Source: Saprospiraceae bacterium
Lineage (GTDB): Bacteria; Bacteroidota; Bacteroidia; Chitinophagales; Saprospiraceae
Reading direction: 5' to 3'
DNA: 57,958 nucleotides
Assembly: GCA_020437105.1 (NCBI GenBank)
Contig: JAGQWR010000100.1
Coordinates: 774 to 58,731, forward strand
The notes beneath the pieces were generated by a model. That model made no database searches. It saw nothing but the letters and a program-made list of their open reading frames with translations, and was not told the DNA's origin. Position 1 is the first letter of the stretch. Every line of letters starts with the position of its first letter. A program made the position numbers and the translations under genes. Below are positions 16,146 through 23,826 of the stretch, piece by piece.

Positions 16146-16679
16146 CTATCCTTCGCTAGCATCCAGCTTTTTTTGAAGATTTGACCGAGCCCGGGAGAGC
16201 AGGGATTCCACAGCTTTGATTGAAATATCCAAAATTGCAGCAATTTCTTTTTGGGATAAATCTTCCACAACTTTCAGGAGTAGAGCTGTTTTTTGTTGTT
16301 GTGGCAGGTCATTAATATTTTTAAAAATGTAGGCGACTGCCTCTTTATCTTCCAGTTGTACCCCAGGATGTTTGAAATCAGAAAGTACAGGAAGTCCCTC
16401 AGCAGGATTGCCCCATAAAACAGGAATGTGAAACCCAAAACGCTTTTGCCGTTTTTTAGCTTTCAAAAAGTCCTGGCATTGGTTAATACTTATCCGGTAA
16501 ATCCAGGTTTTGAGAGTAGCTTGCCCTTTAAAGTTTGCTAATTGCCGATACACTTTGATAAACACGTCCTGGGTAACTTCCTCTGCATCTGCTTCATTTT
16601 GCAGGTAATTTAGACAGAGGTTAAACACCATATCTGTATGCTGCTCGTATATTTCTTTAAAAGAGGGAAAATCCGACAT
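16146..16679 (-). CDS. ECF-type RNA polymerase sigma-70 factor
   Basis: The 177-residue protein has region 2 at about 10-80 (FKEIYEQHTDMVFNLCLNYL, EEVTQDVFIKVYRQL, TWIYRISINQCQDFL) and region 4 at about 120-172 (LPQQQKTALLLKVVEDLSQK, EIAAILDISIKAVESLLSRA). Regions 1 and 3 are absent, as in ECF factors. It would direct RNA polymerase to a metal-stress regulon, held inactive at the membrane by the next gene product. A TTG-N22-TACTTTTG promoter lies upstream. The divergent efflux genes are its obvious targets, although the visible boxes there fit the housekeeping sigma factor. Confidence 0.93.
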   Translation of the reverse strand: MSDFPSFKEIYEQHTDMVFNLCLNYLQNEADAEEVTQDVFIKVYRQLANFKGQATLKTWIYRISINQCQDFLKAKKRQKRFGFHIPVLWGNPAEGLPVLSDFKHPGVQLEDKEAVAYIFKNINDLPQQQKTALLLKVVEDLSQKEIAAILDISIKAVESLLSRARSNLQKKLDASEG

Positions 16680-16713
16680 CAGAATTGGAGAATTGTCTTG
16701 ACTGCTTACCCGT

Positions 16714-16746
16714 CAAAAGTAAGTTCTTTTTGTGTTGTTTAAACAA
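16714..16746 (-). promoter_or_regulatory. Promoter of the sigma/anti-sigma/sensor operon
   Basis: The minus strand has the -7 box TACTTTTG (16714-16721), a perfect TAnnTTTG match, with TTG at 16744-16746, 22 bases upstream. Transcription would start near 16708, giving a leader of about 30 bases. Confidence 0.6.
16735..16746. promoter_or_regulatory. 12-bp perfect palindrome between divergent promoters
   Basis: TTGTTTAAACAA lies midway between the divergent sigma and efflux transcription units and covers the -33 TTG of the leftward promoter. This is a good position for an operator that controls both directions; the binding protein is unknown. Confidence 0.45.
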
Positions 16747-16762
16747 TTGCACCAAAAGAGGC

Positions 16763-16794
16763 TTGTATTCGCCCTTTGTTTTCCTGTATATTTG
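16763..16794 (+). promoter_or_regulatory. Promoter of the metal efflux operon
   Basis: TTG (16763-16765), 21 bases, TATATTTG (16787-16794), a perfect -7 box. The ATG at 16802 follows after only seven bases, so the mRNA would have a very short leader or none. Confidence 0.65.
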
Positions 16795-16801
16795 CCATCC
16801 A

Positions 16802-17140
16802 ATGAAAGTTAGTATCAATATATTCACCCTGTATCTGCTGATGCTCAGCCTGATCCCTTGCGGGGATAATGGCGGGGGAATAATTGAGATCGTCAACCAT
16901 CTTTTTGGAATCGAACATCAGGAACATCCGGAGCATCAACATGACTCCAATTCCTGTGGGGAGGATGATTGTACACCCTTTTGTGTCTGTAATTGCTGCT
17001 CAACAGTACTCCATTCTCCGGAGAATCTGGTCTTGCCGTTTAATCCTTTTCCACCTACGCCGAATAAGCTCCCGGCCTTTGCGCCAAATTTGATCTTTTC
17101 CATTTTTACGATGCCTGTCTGGCAACCCCCTACCGCTTAA
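16802..17140 (+). CDS. DUF6660-like Cys/His-rich small protein
   Basis: The 112-residue product has a signal-like N-terminus (MKVSINIFTLYLLMLSLIPC) and a metal-ligand-rich segment (HQEHPEHQHDSNSCGEDDC followed by PFCVCNCC), with about eight Cys and several His. Small secreted proteins of this type (DUF6660) often precede CusA/CzcA pumps in Bacteroidota. It may bind metal ions in the periplasm and pass them to the pump or shield the cell; this is inference. The start at 16802 is favoured over the open frame to 16685 because the promoter box at 16787-16794 lies between the two. The RND gene follows after 128 bases. Confidence 0.8.
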   Translation: MKVSINIFTLYLLMLSLIPCGDNGGGIIEIVNHLFGIEHQEHPEHQHDSNSCGEDDCTPFCVCNCCSTVLHSPENLVLPFNPFPPTPNKLPAFAPNLIFSIFTMPVWQPPTA

Positions 17141-17268
17141 GTCCGCTGTTTTCTCAGGATACCTATGTCCTGACTATTCCTATTTGGACTAACCAGGAGC
17201 TTGTAAAATTCAGTTCATTCGCCTCAGCGCGAATAAAATCTGGATTAGCTCTAAACCTTGCTTTAATT

Positions 17269-20200
17269 ATGTTTGATAAGATTATTTCTTATTCGATTCA
17301 GAATAAGTTTGTGATCGGCTTGTTTGTCATTGCCTTGGTTGTTTGGGGACTATTTTCCCTGAGGCAATTACCTATTGACGCCGTACCCGATATTACCAAT
17401 AACCAAATCCAGGTTATTACCCAGTCGCCTACCCTGGCGACCCAGGAGATTGAACAATTTATTACCACTCCGGTCGAATTGGCTTTACAGAATATTCAAA
17501 ACCTGGTGGAGATTCGCTCTATCTCTCGTTTTGGCCTCTCTGTTGTCACACTTGTCTTCGAGGAAAAAATGGATGTTTATCTCGCCCGGCAATTAGTTAG
17601 TGAATACCTTAAAGAGGCAGAGGCAAATATTCCGGAAGGATTAGGTACACCGGAGATGGCTCCCATCTCGACCGGTTTAGGAGAAATATACCAATACGTT
17701 ATTCGCCCGAAACCGGGATATGAATCCGAATTCCCGGTCACCGAATTGCGGAGTATCCAGGATTGGATCGTACGCAGACAACTCTCCGGAATTGAAGGTG
17801 TGGTAGAAGTTAATACCATGGGCGGATTTTTAAAACAGTACGAAGTTGCTGTGAATCCCAGTCTGCTAAAATCGATGGGTGTTTCTATCACAGATGTATA
17901 TGACGCCCTCCTTGGTAGTAATGAAAACACAGGAGGCGCCTATATTGAGAAAAACCCGAACACCTATTATATACGCACAAACGGTATCGCCCAATCCTTA
18001 AACGATATCGAAAACATTGTAGTTGATGTCCGTAATGGACGCCCGATTCTGATAAAGAATGTAGCAAAGGTGCAGTTTGGCAAAGCACCCCGGTTTGGCG
18101 CTTTAACCCGAAACGGAGAGGAAGCAGTAGGTGGCAGGGTTATGATGCTCAAAGGGGCTAATTCTTCCATGGTGACCGAACGCGTAAAAGAACGCGTCCT
18201 CCAAATTCAAAAATCCTTGCCGGAAGGGGTATTGATTGAGCCTTACCTGGTGCGGGATAAACTTGTTTCTACTGCTATTAACACAGTTAAAACAAATCTG
18301 ATAGAAGGCGGACTCATTGTCATTTTTATTCTGGTTTTGATGCTGGGTAATTGGCGTGCCGGATTGATTGTCGCTTCTGTGATTCCCTTAGCTATGTTGT
18401 TTGCAGTCTCGATGATGCATTTGTTGGGGATTTCGGCTAATCTGATGAGTCTGGGGGCTATTGATTTTGGATTAATTATTGATGGCGCTGTTATTATAGT
18501 TGAGTCTGTTGTGCATCGATTGCACGTAGGTTTTGCCGGTCAGCGATTAACGAAAGCCCAGATGGATTCAGAAGTGGAAAAAGCTTCCATACAGATCAGG
18601 AGTTCGGCCGCTTTCGGTGAAATTATTATCCTCATGGTATATATCCCTATACTGGCATTAGTAGGTATTGAGGGGAAAATGTTTAAGCCGATGGCAGAGA
18701 CCATTATGCTGGCCATCGGAGGTGCTTTGATTTTGTCGCTCACCTATGTGCCTATGATGTCGGCCCTGGTGTTGAATAAAACGATCAGTTCCAGGGAAAC
18801 GATAGCAGATCGGATGATCGCATTTTTTCAAAAATTATATACACCCGTGTTGCATGCCGCTTTGCGTTTGAAAACACTGGTCGTGTTTGTCACACTGATT
18901 TTATTTTCCATCAGCTTGTTTGTTTTCTCCCGGATGGGAGGCGAATTTATTCCGACACTCGAAGAAGGTGATCTGGCCATGCAGCAAATTCTTCCCCCGG
19001 GCACCTCCCTGTCGCAGAGTATAGAAATTTCCAAGATGATCCAACGCAGGTTGTTGGAAGAATTTCCGGAGATTATTGATGTCGTGACCAATATCGGATC
19101 GGCCGAAATCCCGACAGATCCCATGCCCGTCGAAATTGGCGATTATGTCTTGGTAATGAAACCTAAATCGGAGTGGACCTCTGCTCAAAACAGGCCGGAG
19201 CTATTCGAGAAAATCGAAGAATCGCTTAGTGTGTTTCCGGGAATCGGGTATGAGTTTTCACAACCGATCCAGCTGCGTTTTAATGAATTGATGACAGGCT
19301 CCAAGTCTGATATTGCCATCAAATTATACGGCCAGGATTTGGAGTTGCTGTATGATAAAGCCAAAGAGGCTGAAACGCTCATTGCTCAAATAGAAGGCAT
19401 CGGTACGGTCAATGTGGAGCAAACCATCGGTATGCCTCAGATTATCATAAATTTCAAATATGATAAAATGGCCCAGTATGGCCTGCAGATCAGGGAGGTG
19501 AATCGCGTAATTCGAACAGCATTTGCCGGAGAAAGTGCAGGTCTGATCTATGAAGGAGAGCGACGCTTTGATTTGGTTGTTCGCCTGGATGAAGGCTTTC
19601 GAAGTGACCTGAGTAATGTGCAAAATCTGTTTATCCCCCTGCACAATGGAAATCAGGTACCCCTCCGGGAGGTCGCTGATGTGAAGTTGATTGATGCCCC
19701 GATGCAGATATCCAGAGACAATACAAATCGGCGCATCGTTATCGGCGTAAATGTCGGCGACCGGGATACAAAAAGCCTGGTGGAAGAAATTCAAACAGTT
19801 TTGGATACCCGGCTCGACTTAGCTCCGGGTTATTTCTTTACCTATGGCGGGCAGTTTGAAAATCTTCAGGCCGCAAATGCCCGTCTGGCTATTGCAGTGC
19901 CCGTTGCACTCGCCCTCATTTTCATCCTGTTGTTTTTCACTTTTGGGTCTGTCGCGGAGGCTGCCTTAATTTTTACCGCTATTCCGCTATCGGCCATTGG
20001 AGGGGTATGGGCCTTGCAGTTGAGAGGGATGCCTTTTAGTATTTCTGCGGGTATTGGTTTTATCGCCTTATTTGGAGTAGCCGTGCTGAATGGCATTGTA
20101 TTGATTGGATATTTTAATCAATTAAAATCAGAAGGTATGACCAATATACGGGAACGAATTTTAACAGGTACGCGGGTACGCCTCCGACCTGTTTTGATGA

Positions 20201-21561
20201 CCGCAGCAGTGGCATCATTCGGATTTTTACCGATGGCTTTATCTCATTCAGGAGGCGCAGAGGTACAGCGTCCACTGGCAACTGTCGTAATCGGCGGACT
20301 AATTTCTGCCACCTTTCTGACTCTGATTGTTTTACCCATTTTATACAGTTGGCTCATGCATTGGCAGGAGCGGAAAACCAATAAAGGCTTGCTGATTTTG
20401 CTGCCCTTCCTTCTTGCAGCGGGTGCCATACATGCACAACCTCGTCCAATAAGCATGGATGAAGCGATCGAATTGGCTTTAAATAATAACCCGGCTATTC
20501 GGGCAGCTGATTTACAGGTACAGCAGAGCCAGGCATTACAGCACTTAAAATATAATCCGGGGACCAGTAATTTTACGTACCAGGGAGATGGGCTGTTTCG
20601 GGAAAATGGACAGCAGGTCAATCAGGTTGGAATTTTGCAAAATTTTCGCAATCCCGCTTTCGCGAAAGCGCAGAATGCCCTACAGGAAGAACAAGTTGGC
20701 CAGGATATACTGGAAAAACAACTTACCGCCAATGCATTAAGATTAAACGTGGCAGAAGTCTATCTGGATTTGCAGCACCGAAAAGAACTTCGAAAATTAT
20801 ACCAGCGATTGGTTCAAACCTACGAGCAATATAGCCAGGTAGCAGCCATTCGGGTAGATGTGGGGGAGGCAAATCGAATGGAATTGCTCAGCCTTCAGGC
20901 AGCGCTGGGTGAATACCGCCTTTTATTGCAGCAAAACGAACTCGAAATAAATCATTTTGAAGCTATGCTGACACAGTTGCTTCAATCGCCTGAGCCTGTC
21001 ACTGCCGATCAAAGATTGACCTTACGATCCTTTGTGCCAGATAAAGCAAGGACTACGTTAAAAATACAATTAGCCGAACAGCATAGTCGGATAGAGGAGG
21101 CTAAAATGGGGATTCTACAATCTGCTCGAAAACCTGATTTTAATTTGGGCTATTCTGCACAAAATTATTTTGACGGAGGCTGGCTTCACGGTTTGCAGGC
21201 AGGCGTGCAAGTGCCATTGTTTAACGGGCAGCTAAAGCAAAAAGAAGAGGCACGGCAATTACAGATTGAAGTGTCCCAGGCTATGGTAGAAGTTGAACGT
21301 CAACGTATAGTGCAGCAATTATTGACGGCCGAAAATGCGATCCAACTTTATGCGGCTGGCGCCGAATATTACCAACAACAGCTTGATGTTATTAATCCGG
21401 AAATGGAACGCATTTCACAACTTAACTATGAGACTGGCGGCATTTCTTATCTCGAATTATTAAATACCTTGAATCTGCTGGCAAAGAATGAAAAGAGTTA
21501 TTGGGAGCAGGTTTTGGCATATAATAAATCAGTAGTGCTTTATGAATTTTATTCAAATTAA
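17269..21561 (+). CDS. Heavy-metal RND efflux pump fused to a TolC-like outer membrane factor
   Basis: At 1430 residues this is far longer than a usual CusA/CzcA pump (about 1040). Residues 1 to about 1035 form a complete RND transporter with 12 membrane segments and two periplasmic domains. The TM4 motif DFGLIIDGAVIIVE places Asp399, Asp405 and Glu412 at the proton-relay positions of CzcA, the divalent-cation (Zn/Co/Cd) type, unlike the CusA motif. After the last helix comes a signal-like segment (GLLILLPFLLAAGAIHAQ) and then an outer membrane factor of about 390 residues (MDEAIELALNNNPAI start, coiled-coil repeats, GISYLELLNTLN near the end). One gene therefore encodes both inner and outer membrane parts; the adaptor gene follows with overlapping frames. 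Fused pumps of this kind are known in Bacteroidota. Whether the chain is cleaved at AQ is an open question. Confidence 0.93.
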   Translation: MFDKIISYSIQNKFVIGLFVIALVVWGLFSLRQLPIDAVPDITNNQIQVITQSPTLATQEIEQFITTPVELALQNIQNLVEIRSISRFGLSVVTLVFEEKMDVYLARQLVSEYLKEAEANIPEGLGTPEMAPISTGLGEIYQYVIRPKPGYESEFPVTELRSIQDWIVRRQLSGIEGVVEVNTMGGFLKQYEVAVNPSLLKSMGVSITDVYDALLGSNENTGGAYIEKNPNTYYIRTNGIAQSLNDIENIVVDVRNGRPILIKNVAKVQFGKAPRFGALTRNGEEAVGGRVMMLKGANSSMVTERVKERVLQIQKSLPEGVLIEPYLVRDKLVSTAINTVKTNLIEGGLIVIFILVLMLGNWRAGLIVASVIPLAMLFAVSMMHLLGISANLMSLGAIDFGLIIDGAVIIVESVVHRLHVGFAGQRLTKAQMDSEVEKASIQIRSSAAFGEIIILMVYIPILALVGIEGKMFKPMAETIMLAIGGALILSLTYVPMMSALVLNKTISSRETIADRMIAFFQKLYTPVLHAALRLKTLVVFVTLILFSISLFVFSRMGGEFIPTLEEGDLAMQQILPPGTSLSQSIEISKMIQRRLLEEFPEIIDVVTNIGSAEIPTDPMPVEIGDYVLVMKPKSEWTSAQNRPELFEKIEESLSVFPGIGYEFSQPIQLRFNELMTGSKSDIAIKLYGQDLELLYDKAKEAETLIAQIEGIGTVNVEQTIGMPQIIINFKYDKMAQYGLQIREVNRVIRTAFAGESAGLIYEGERRFDLVVRLDEGFRSDLSNVQNLFIPLHNGNQVPLREVADVKLIDAPMQISRDNTNRRIVIGVNVGDRDTKSLVEEIQTVLDTRLDLAPGYFFTYGGQFENLQAANARLAIAVPVALALIFILLFFTFGSVAEAALIFTAIPLSAIGGVWALQLRGMPFSISAGIGFIALFGVAVLNGIVLIGYFNQLKSEGMTNIRERILTGTRVRLRPVLMTAAVASFGFLPMALSHSGGAEVQRPLATVVIGGLISATFLTLIVLPILYSWLMHWQERKTNKGLLILLPFLLAAGAIHAQPRPISMDEAIELALNNNPAIRAADLQVQQSQALQHLKYNPGTSNFTYQGDGLFRENGQQVNQVGILQNFRNPAFAKAQNALQEEQVGQDILEKQLTANALRLNVAEVYLDLQHRKELRKLYQRLVQTYEQYSQVAAIRVDVGEANRMELLSLQAALGEYRLLLQQNELEINHFEAMLTQLLQSPEPVTADQRLTLRSFVPDKARTTLKIQLAEQHSRIEEAKMGILQSARKPDFNLGYSAQNYFDGGWLHGLQAGVQVPLFNGQLKQKEEARQLQIEVSQAMVEVERQRIVQQLLTAENAIQLYAAGAEYYQQQLDVINPEMERISQLNYETGGISYLELLNTLNLLAKNEKSYWEQVLAYNKSVVLYEFYSN
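20655..20670. repeat. 16-bp palindrome inside the outer-membrane-factor part
   Basis: CGCTTTCGCGAAAGCG is a perfect palindrome within coding sequence (encodes part of NPAFAKAQ). Its core GCTTTCGCGAAA recurs at 50236-50247 in an intergenic region. Similar motifs are frequent in some Bacteroidota genomes. Confidence 0.6.
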
Positions 21562-21574
21562 TATCCTATTTAAA

Positions 21575-22792
21575 ATGAAAAATATATTTCAATCTATATT
21601 GTTGGCGGGCTTATTTGCGGGGTTAATTTTAATGTTTTCCTGCGGACATTCACACGAGAATCAATTAGCTCATGTTCACGACCATGGCCATGAATCAGAA
21701 GGACATGCTGGTGAAGACCATGCTGAAGGAGAAATTCACCTGACCAAGGATCAGATAAACACCATGGGAATCACTTTTGGAGATTTTTCAAATCAAAAAA
21801 TAAATGATTTTATTACAGCCACAGGCACGCTGGGTTTGCCGCCAAATGCCTATTCATCTGTAAGTGCTAAAGCAAGTGGATTTATTAAGGAAAGTAAAAA
21901 ATATATTGAAGGGAATTATGTGGAAAAAGGCGTGGTGTTAGCTTATCTGGAAAATCCGGAATTTATTAAGTACCAACAAGCCTATCTGGAAGTTGTAGCC
22001 GAATTATCCTACTTAAATCCGGAATTGGAACGACAGCAGCGCCTATTGGAAGCCGATGCCGGAATTTCAAAGACGGTACAAAAATTGCAATCGGAAGTAA
22101 GTTTAAAAATGGCGGCATTAAAAGGCCTTGAAAAACAACTAATTTATTTGGGAATTAATGCGTCCAATTTATCGGTGGATAATATTGTGGAGCGTATTCC
22201 TGTTCTATCGCCGATGTCGGGCTATATCACCTCCATTAAAATGCACAATGGGATGTATGTCACTCCCGAACTCGAATTAATGGAGGTTGTAAGTGAAGAC
22301 CATTTACACTTGGAGCTTGATGTATTTGAAATGGATATTGCAGGCTTGAAAGTGGGGCAGAAAATTAGCTATACTGTTCCTGCATTAGGTGATACGGTTT
22401 ACGAAGGGGAAGTCCATGTGATCGGAAAAGAATTTAATGTTCAAAATAAAACCGTGCGGATACATGGTCATTTAGAAAAAAAGCGTCCGCAGTTTATCAA
22501 AGACCTTTATGTAGAAGCAAAGGTCTGGTTGAACGACCAAACCGTGCAGGCATTACCGGAAAAAGCAATTATTCAGGACGGCGCTTTTTCGTATATCTAT
22601 GTGGCTAAACCGCTTCAGGATGGAGATGAGTTGGAGTTTGAGGCACTGAAAGTTATTCCGGGGGCCAGTTCTATGGGCTTCACATCTTTAAAATTAATTG
22701 ATCCTGTTCCGGAAGGGATGTCGATTGTAACAAATGGCGCCTATTTTGTGTACGCCCAATCAAAATCCGGAGAGCTGACGCACGAACATTAA
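21575..22792 (+). CDS. RND periplasmic adaptor (CusB/HlyD type), His-rich lipoprotein
   Basis: From MKNIFQSIL at 21575 the product is 405 residues; the open frame begins at 21542 inside the pump gene. It has a lipoprotein signal (LILMFSC, Cys near 22). A His/Asp/Glu-rich segment follows (HSHENQLAHVHDHGHESEGH) that may sequester metal ions. Then come the membrane-fusion domains: barrel-sandwich halves (KASGFIKESKKYIEGNYVEKG and SPMSGYITSIKMHNGMYV), an alpha hairpin between them, a beta-barrel and a membrane-proximal domain. The C-terminus is again His-containing (LTHEH). It would link the pump to its fused outer membrane factor and deliver metal. This gene ends the operon; a shared terminator lies at 22919-22965. 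Confidence 0.92.
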   Translation: MKNIFQSILLAGLFAGLILMFSCGHSHENQLAHVHDHGHESEGHAGEDHAEGEIHLTKDQINTMGITFGDFSNQKINDFITATGTLGLPPNAYSSVSAKASGFIKESKKYIEGNYVEKGVVLAYLENPEFIKYQQAYLEVVAELSYLNPELERQQRLLEADAGISKTVQKLQSEVSLKMAALKGLEKQLIYLGINASNLSVDNIVERIPVLSPMSGYITSIKMHNGMYVTPELELMEVVSEDHLHLELDVFEMDIAGLKVGQKISYTVPALGDTVYEGEVHVIGKEFNVQNKTVRIHGHLEKKRPQFIKDLYVEAKVWLNDQTVQALPEKAIIQDGAFSYIYVAKPLQDGDELEFEALKVIPGASSMGFTSLKLIDPVPEGMSIVTNGAYFVYAQSKSGELTHEH

Positions 22793-22840
22793 AGTTTGAG
22801 TTTGAGTTTGAGTTTGGGTTTGCCCTGATAGCTATCGGGG
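22793..22840. repeat. AGTTTG hexamer repeats and REP-like palindrome
   Basis: Four AGTTTG units (22793-22816) and one GGTTTG unit (22817-22822) begin directly after the adaptor stop codon. They are followed by CCCTGATAGCTATCGGGG (22823-22840), which differs from the palindrome at 6907-6924 by one base. Hexamer tracts can change length by slippage. Confidence 0.75.
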
Positions 22841-22918
22841 GAGTTTGAGCTTTCTCGCAGAGCCGCAGAGCATCTCCCCACGACGCGCAGCGGAGGATCA
22901 ACGAGTAAGTTTGGGTAT

Positions 22919-22965
22919 AAAAAAATGCCGATGTAGAGTAGGAAACTCCAACGTCGGCATTTTTT
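22919..22965. terminator. Bidirectional terminator between adaptor and cold-shock genes
   Basis: AAAAATGCCGA (22921-22931) pairs with TCGGCATTTTT (22954-22964), with an inner GAGT..ACTC stem. A7 on one side and T6 on the other serve both convergent genes. Confidence 0.88.
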
Positions 22966-22984
22966 ATAGGATGAAATGAGTATG

Positions 22985-23452
22985 CTATTTGTCAACTACC
23001 TTGGGAGCGACATTGATCGCATTTGGTCCTTTAGGGCCCATTTCTACTTCGAAAGTCACCTTGTCACCTTCGCGGAGTTGTCCGTCAACATTGTTGGCGT
23101 GTACAAAGATGCTCTCCTCTGTTTCGATGTCGATGATAAAGCCATAGCCTTTTTCATCATTAAAGAATTTGACAATGCCCTTGCGGATTGTTTCCATTGG
23201 CGTATCATCCTTCGGTGGTACACCGATAATGATATCTTCCGCATTGATTCTTTTCTTTTTTGCCGGATCTGGAGGCGTATCGGAGAGATTGCCGTTTTCG
23301 TCAACGTAAGAAAGCATTTCTTCAAAGGTTTTTTTGCCACCTTCTGCTTTATCTTCTTTCCGCTGCTGTCTGCGTTCTAGTTTGTCCTGCTTCTTTTTAC
23401 GACGCTTTTTTTCTTTTTCTTTTTTGTTAAATGATTCTTGCGATTTGGCCAT
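22985..23452 (-). CDS. Cold-shock-domain protein with basic N-terminal extension
   Basis: The 155-residue protein has a strongly basic, coiled-coil-like N-terminal half (KKEKEKKRRKKKQDKLERRQ) and an acidic linker. A C-terminal cold-shock domain follows at about 88-152, with RNP1 KGYGFI and RNP2 ESIFVHANNV. Such two-part proteins are common in Bacteroidota and probably bind RNA or single-stranded DNA as chaperones in the cytoplasm. A possible -7 box (TAAATTTG, minus strand 23557-23564) would give a leader of about 100 bases, as is usual for cold-shock mRNAs, but the -33 element is not evident. Confidence 0.9.
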   Translation of the reverse strand: MAKSQESFNKKEKEKKRRKKKQDKLERRQQRKEDKAEGGKKTFEEMLSYVDENGNLSDTPPDPAKKKRINAEDIIIGVPPKDDTPMETIRKGIVKFFNDEKGYGFIIDIETEESIFVHANNVDGQLREGDKVTFEVEMGPKGPNAINVAPKVVDK

Positions 23453-23670
23453 GTGTTGTTTTATAGTTTATAATATTTCCCATTTGATGATGAAAACCAC
23501 TGGCAAAAAGACCTGCAAGAAAATTTACCCTCAGCACCCAATTCAAGGAGGAATTACAAATTTATTGAATTTTAACCGGATTCCGTTGATTTTTTGTATA
23601 GCCCGGTCTTTTATAACTACGAACCAACAAAAGAAGTTCAATGTATTTAAGGAAAGTGGGGTATCCACAG

Positions 23671-23700
23671 TTGGTTTGATCAATAAAAAGAGTAGGTTTG
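23671..23700 (+). promoter_or_regulatory. Putative promoter of the second SulP gene
   Basis: TTG (23671-23673), 19 bases, TAGGTTTG (23693-23700), a perfect -7 box. It would give a leader of about 120 bases that contains the dispersed repeat at 23718-23758. Confidence 0.5.
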
Positions 23701-23717
23701 CACCCCTTTATGAAAAA

Positions 23718-23758
23718 TGGCAAGTGAAAACGACTCAAATCACTTCGCTTCGGGTCTA
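23718..23758 (+). repeat. Dispersed intergenic repeat, copy 4 (long form)
   Basis: It begins TGGCAAGTGAAAACGACTCA and ends CGGGTCTA. About 35 of 41 positions match the reverse complement of 6841-6882. It lies 68 bases before the SulP start codon. Confidence 0.8.
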
Positions 23759-23826
23759 AGCCTTTCCCATCTTTAATAGAACCAACTAATAAGCCTGATT
23801 TTACCAGAACTTGTTTAAGCATTCCA

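Larger units (their letters stand above)
23453..23826. other. 374-bp divergent intergenic region with promoter and repeat
   Basis: It lies between the leftward cold-shock gene and the rightward SulP gene. It holds a putative rightward promoter (23671-23700), a putative leftward -7 box (23557-23564), and copy 4 of the dispersed repeat (23718-23758). No supported gene. Confidence 0.6.

Noticed and set aside
16685..16801. N-terminal extension of the DUF6660-like gene
   Set aside because: It would run through the operator palindrome and the promoter; the start at 16802 gives a signal peptide.
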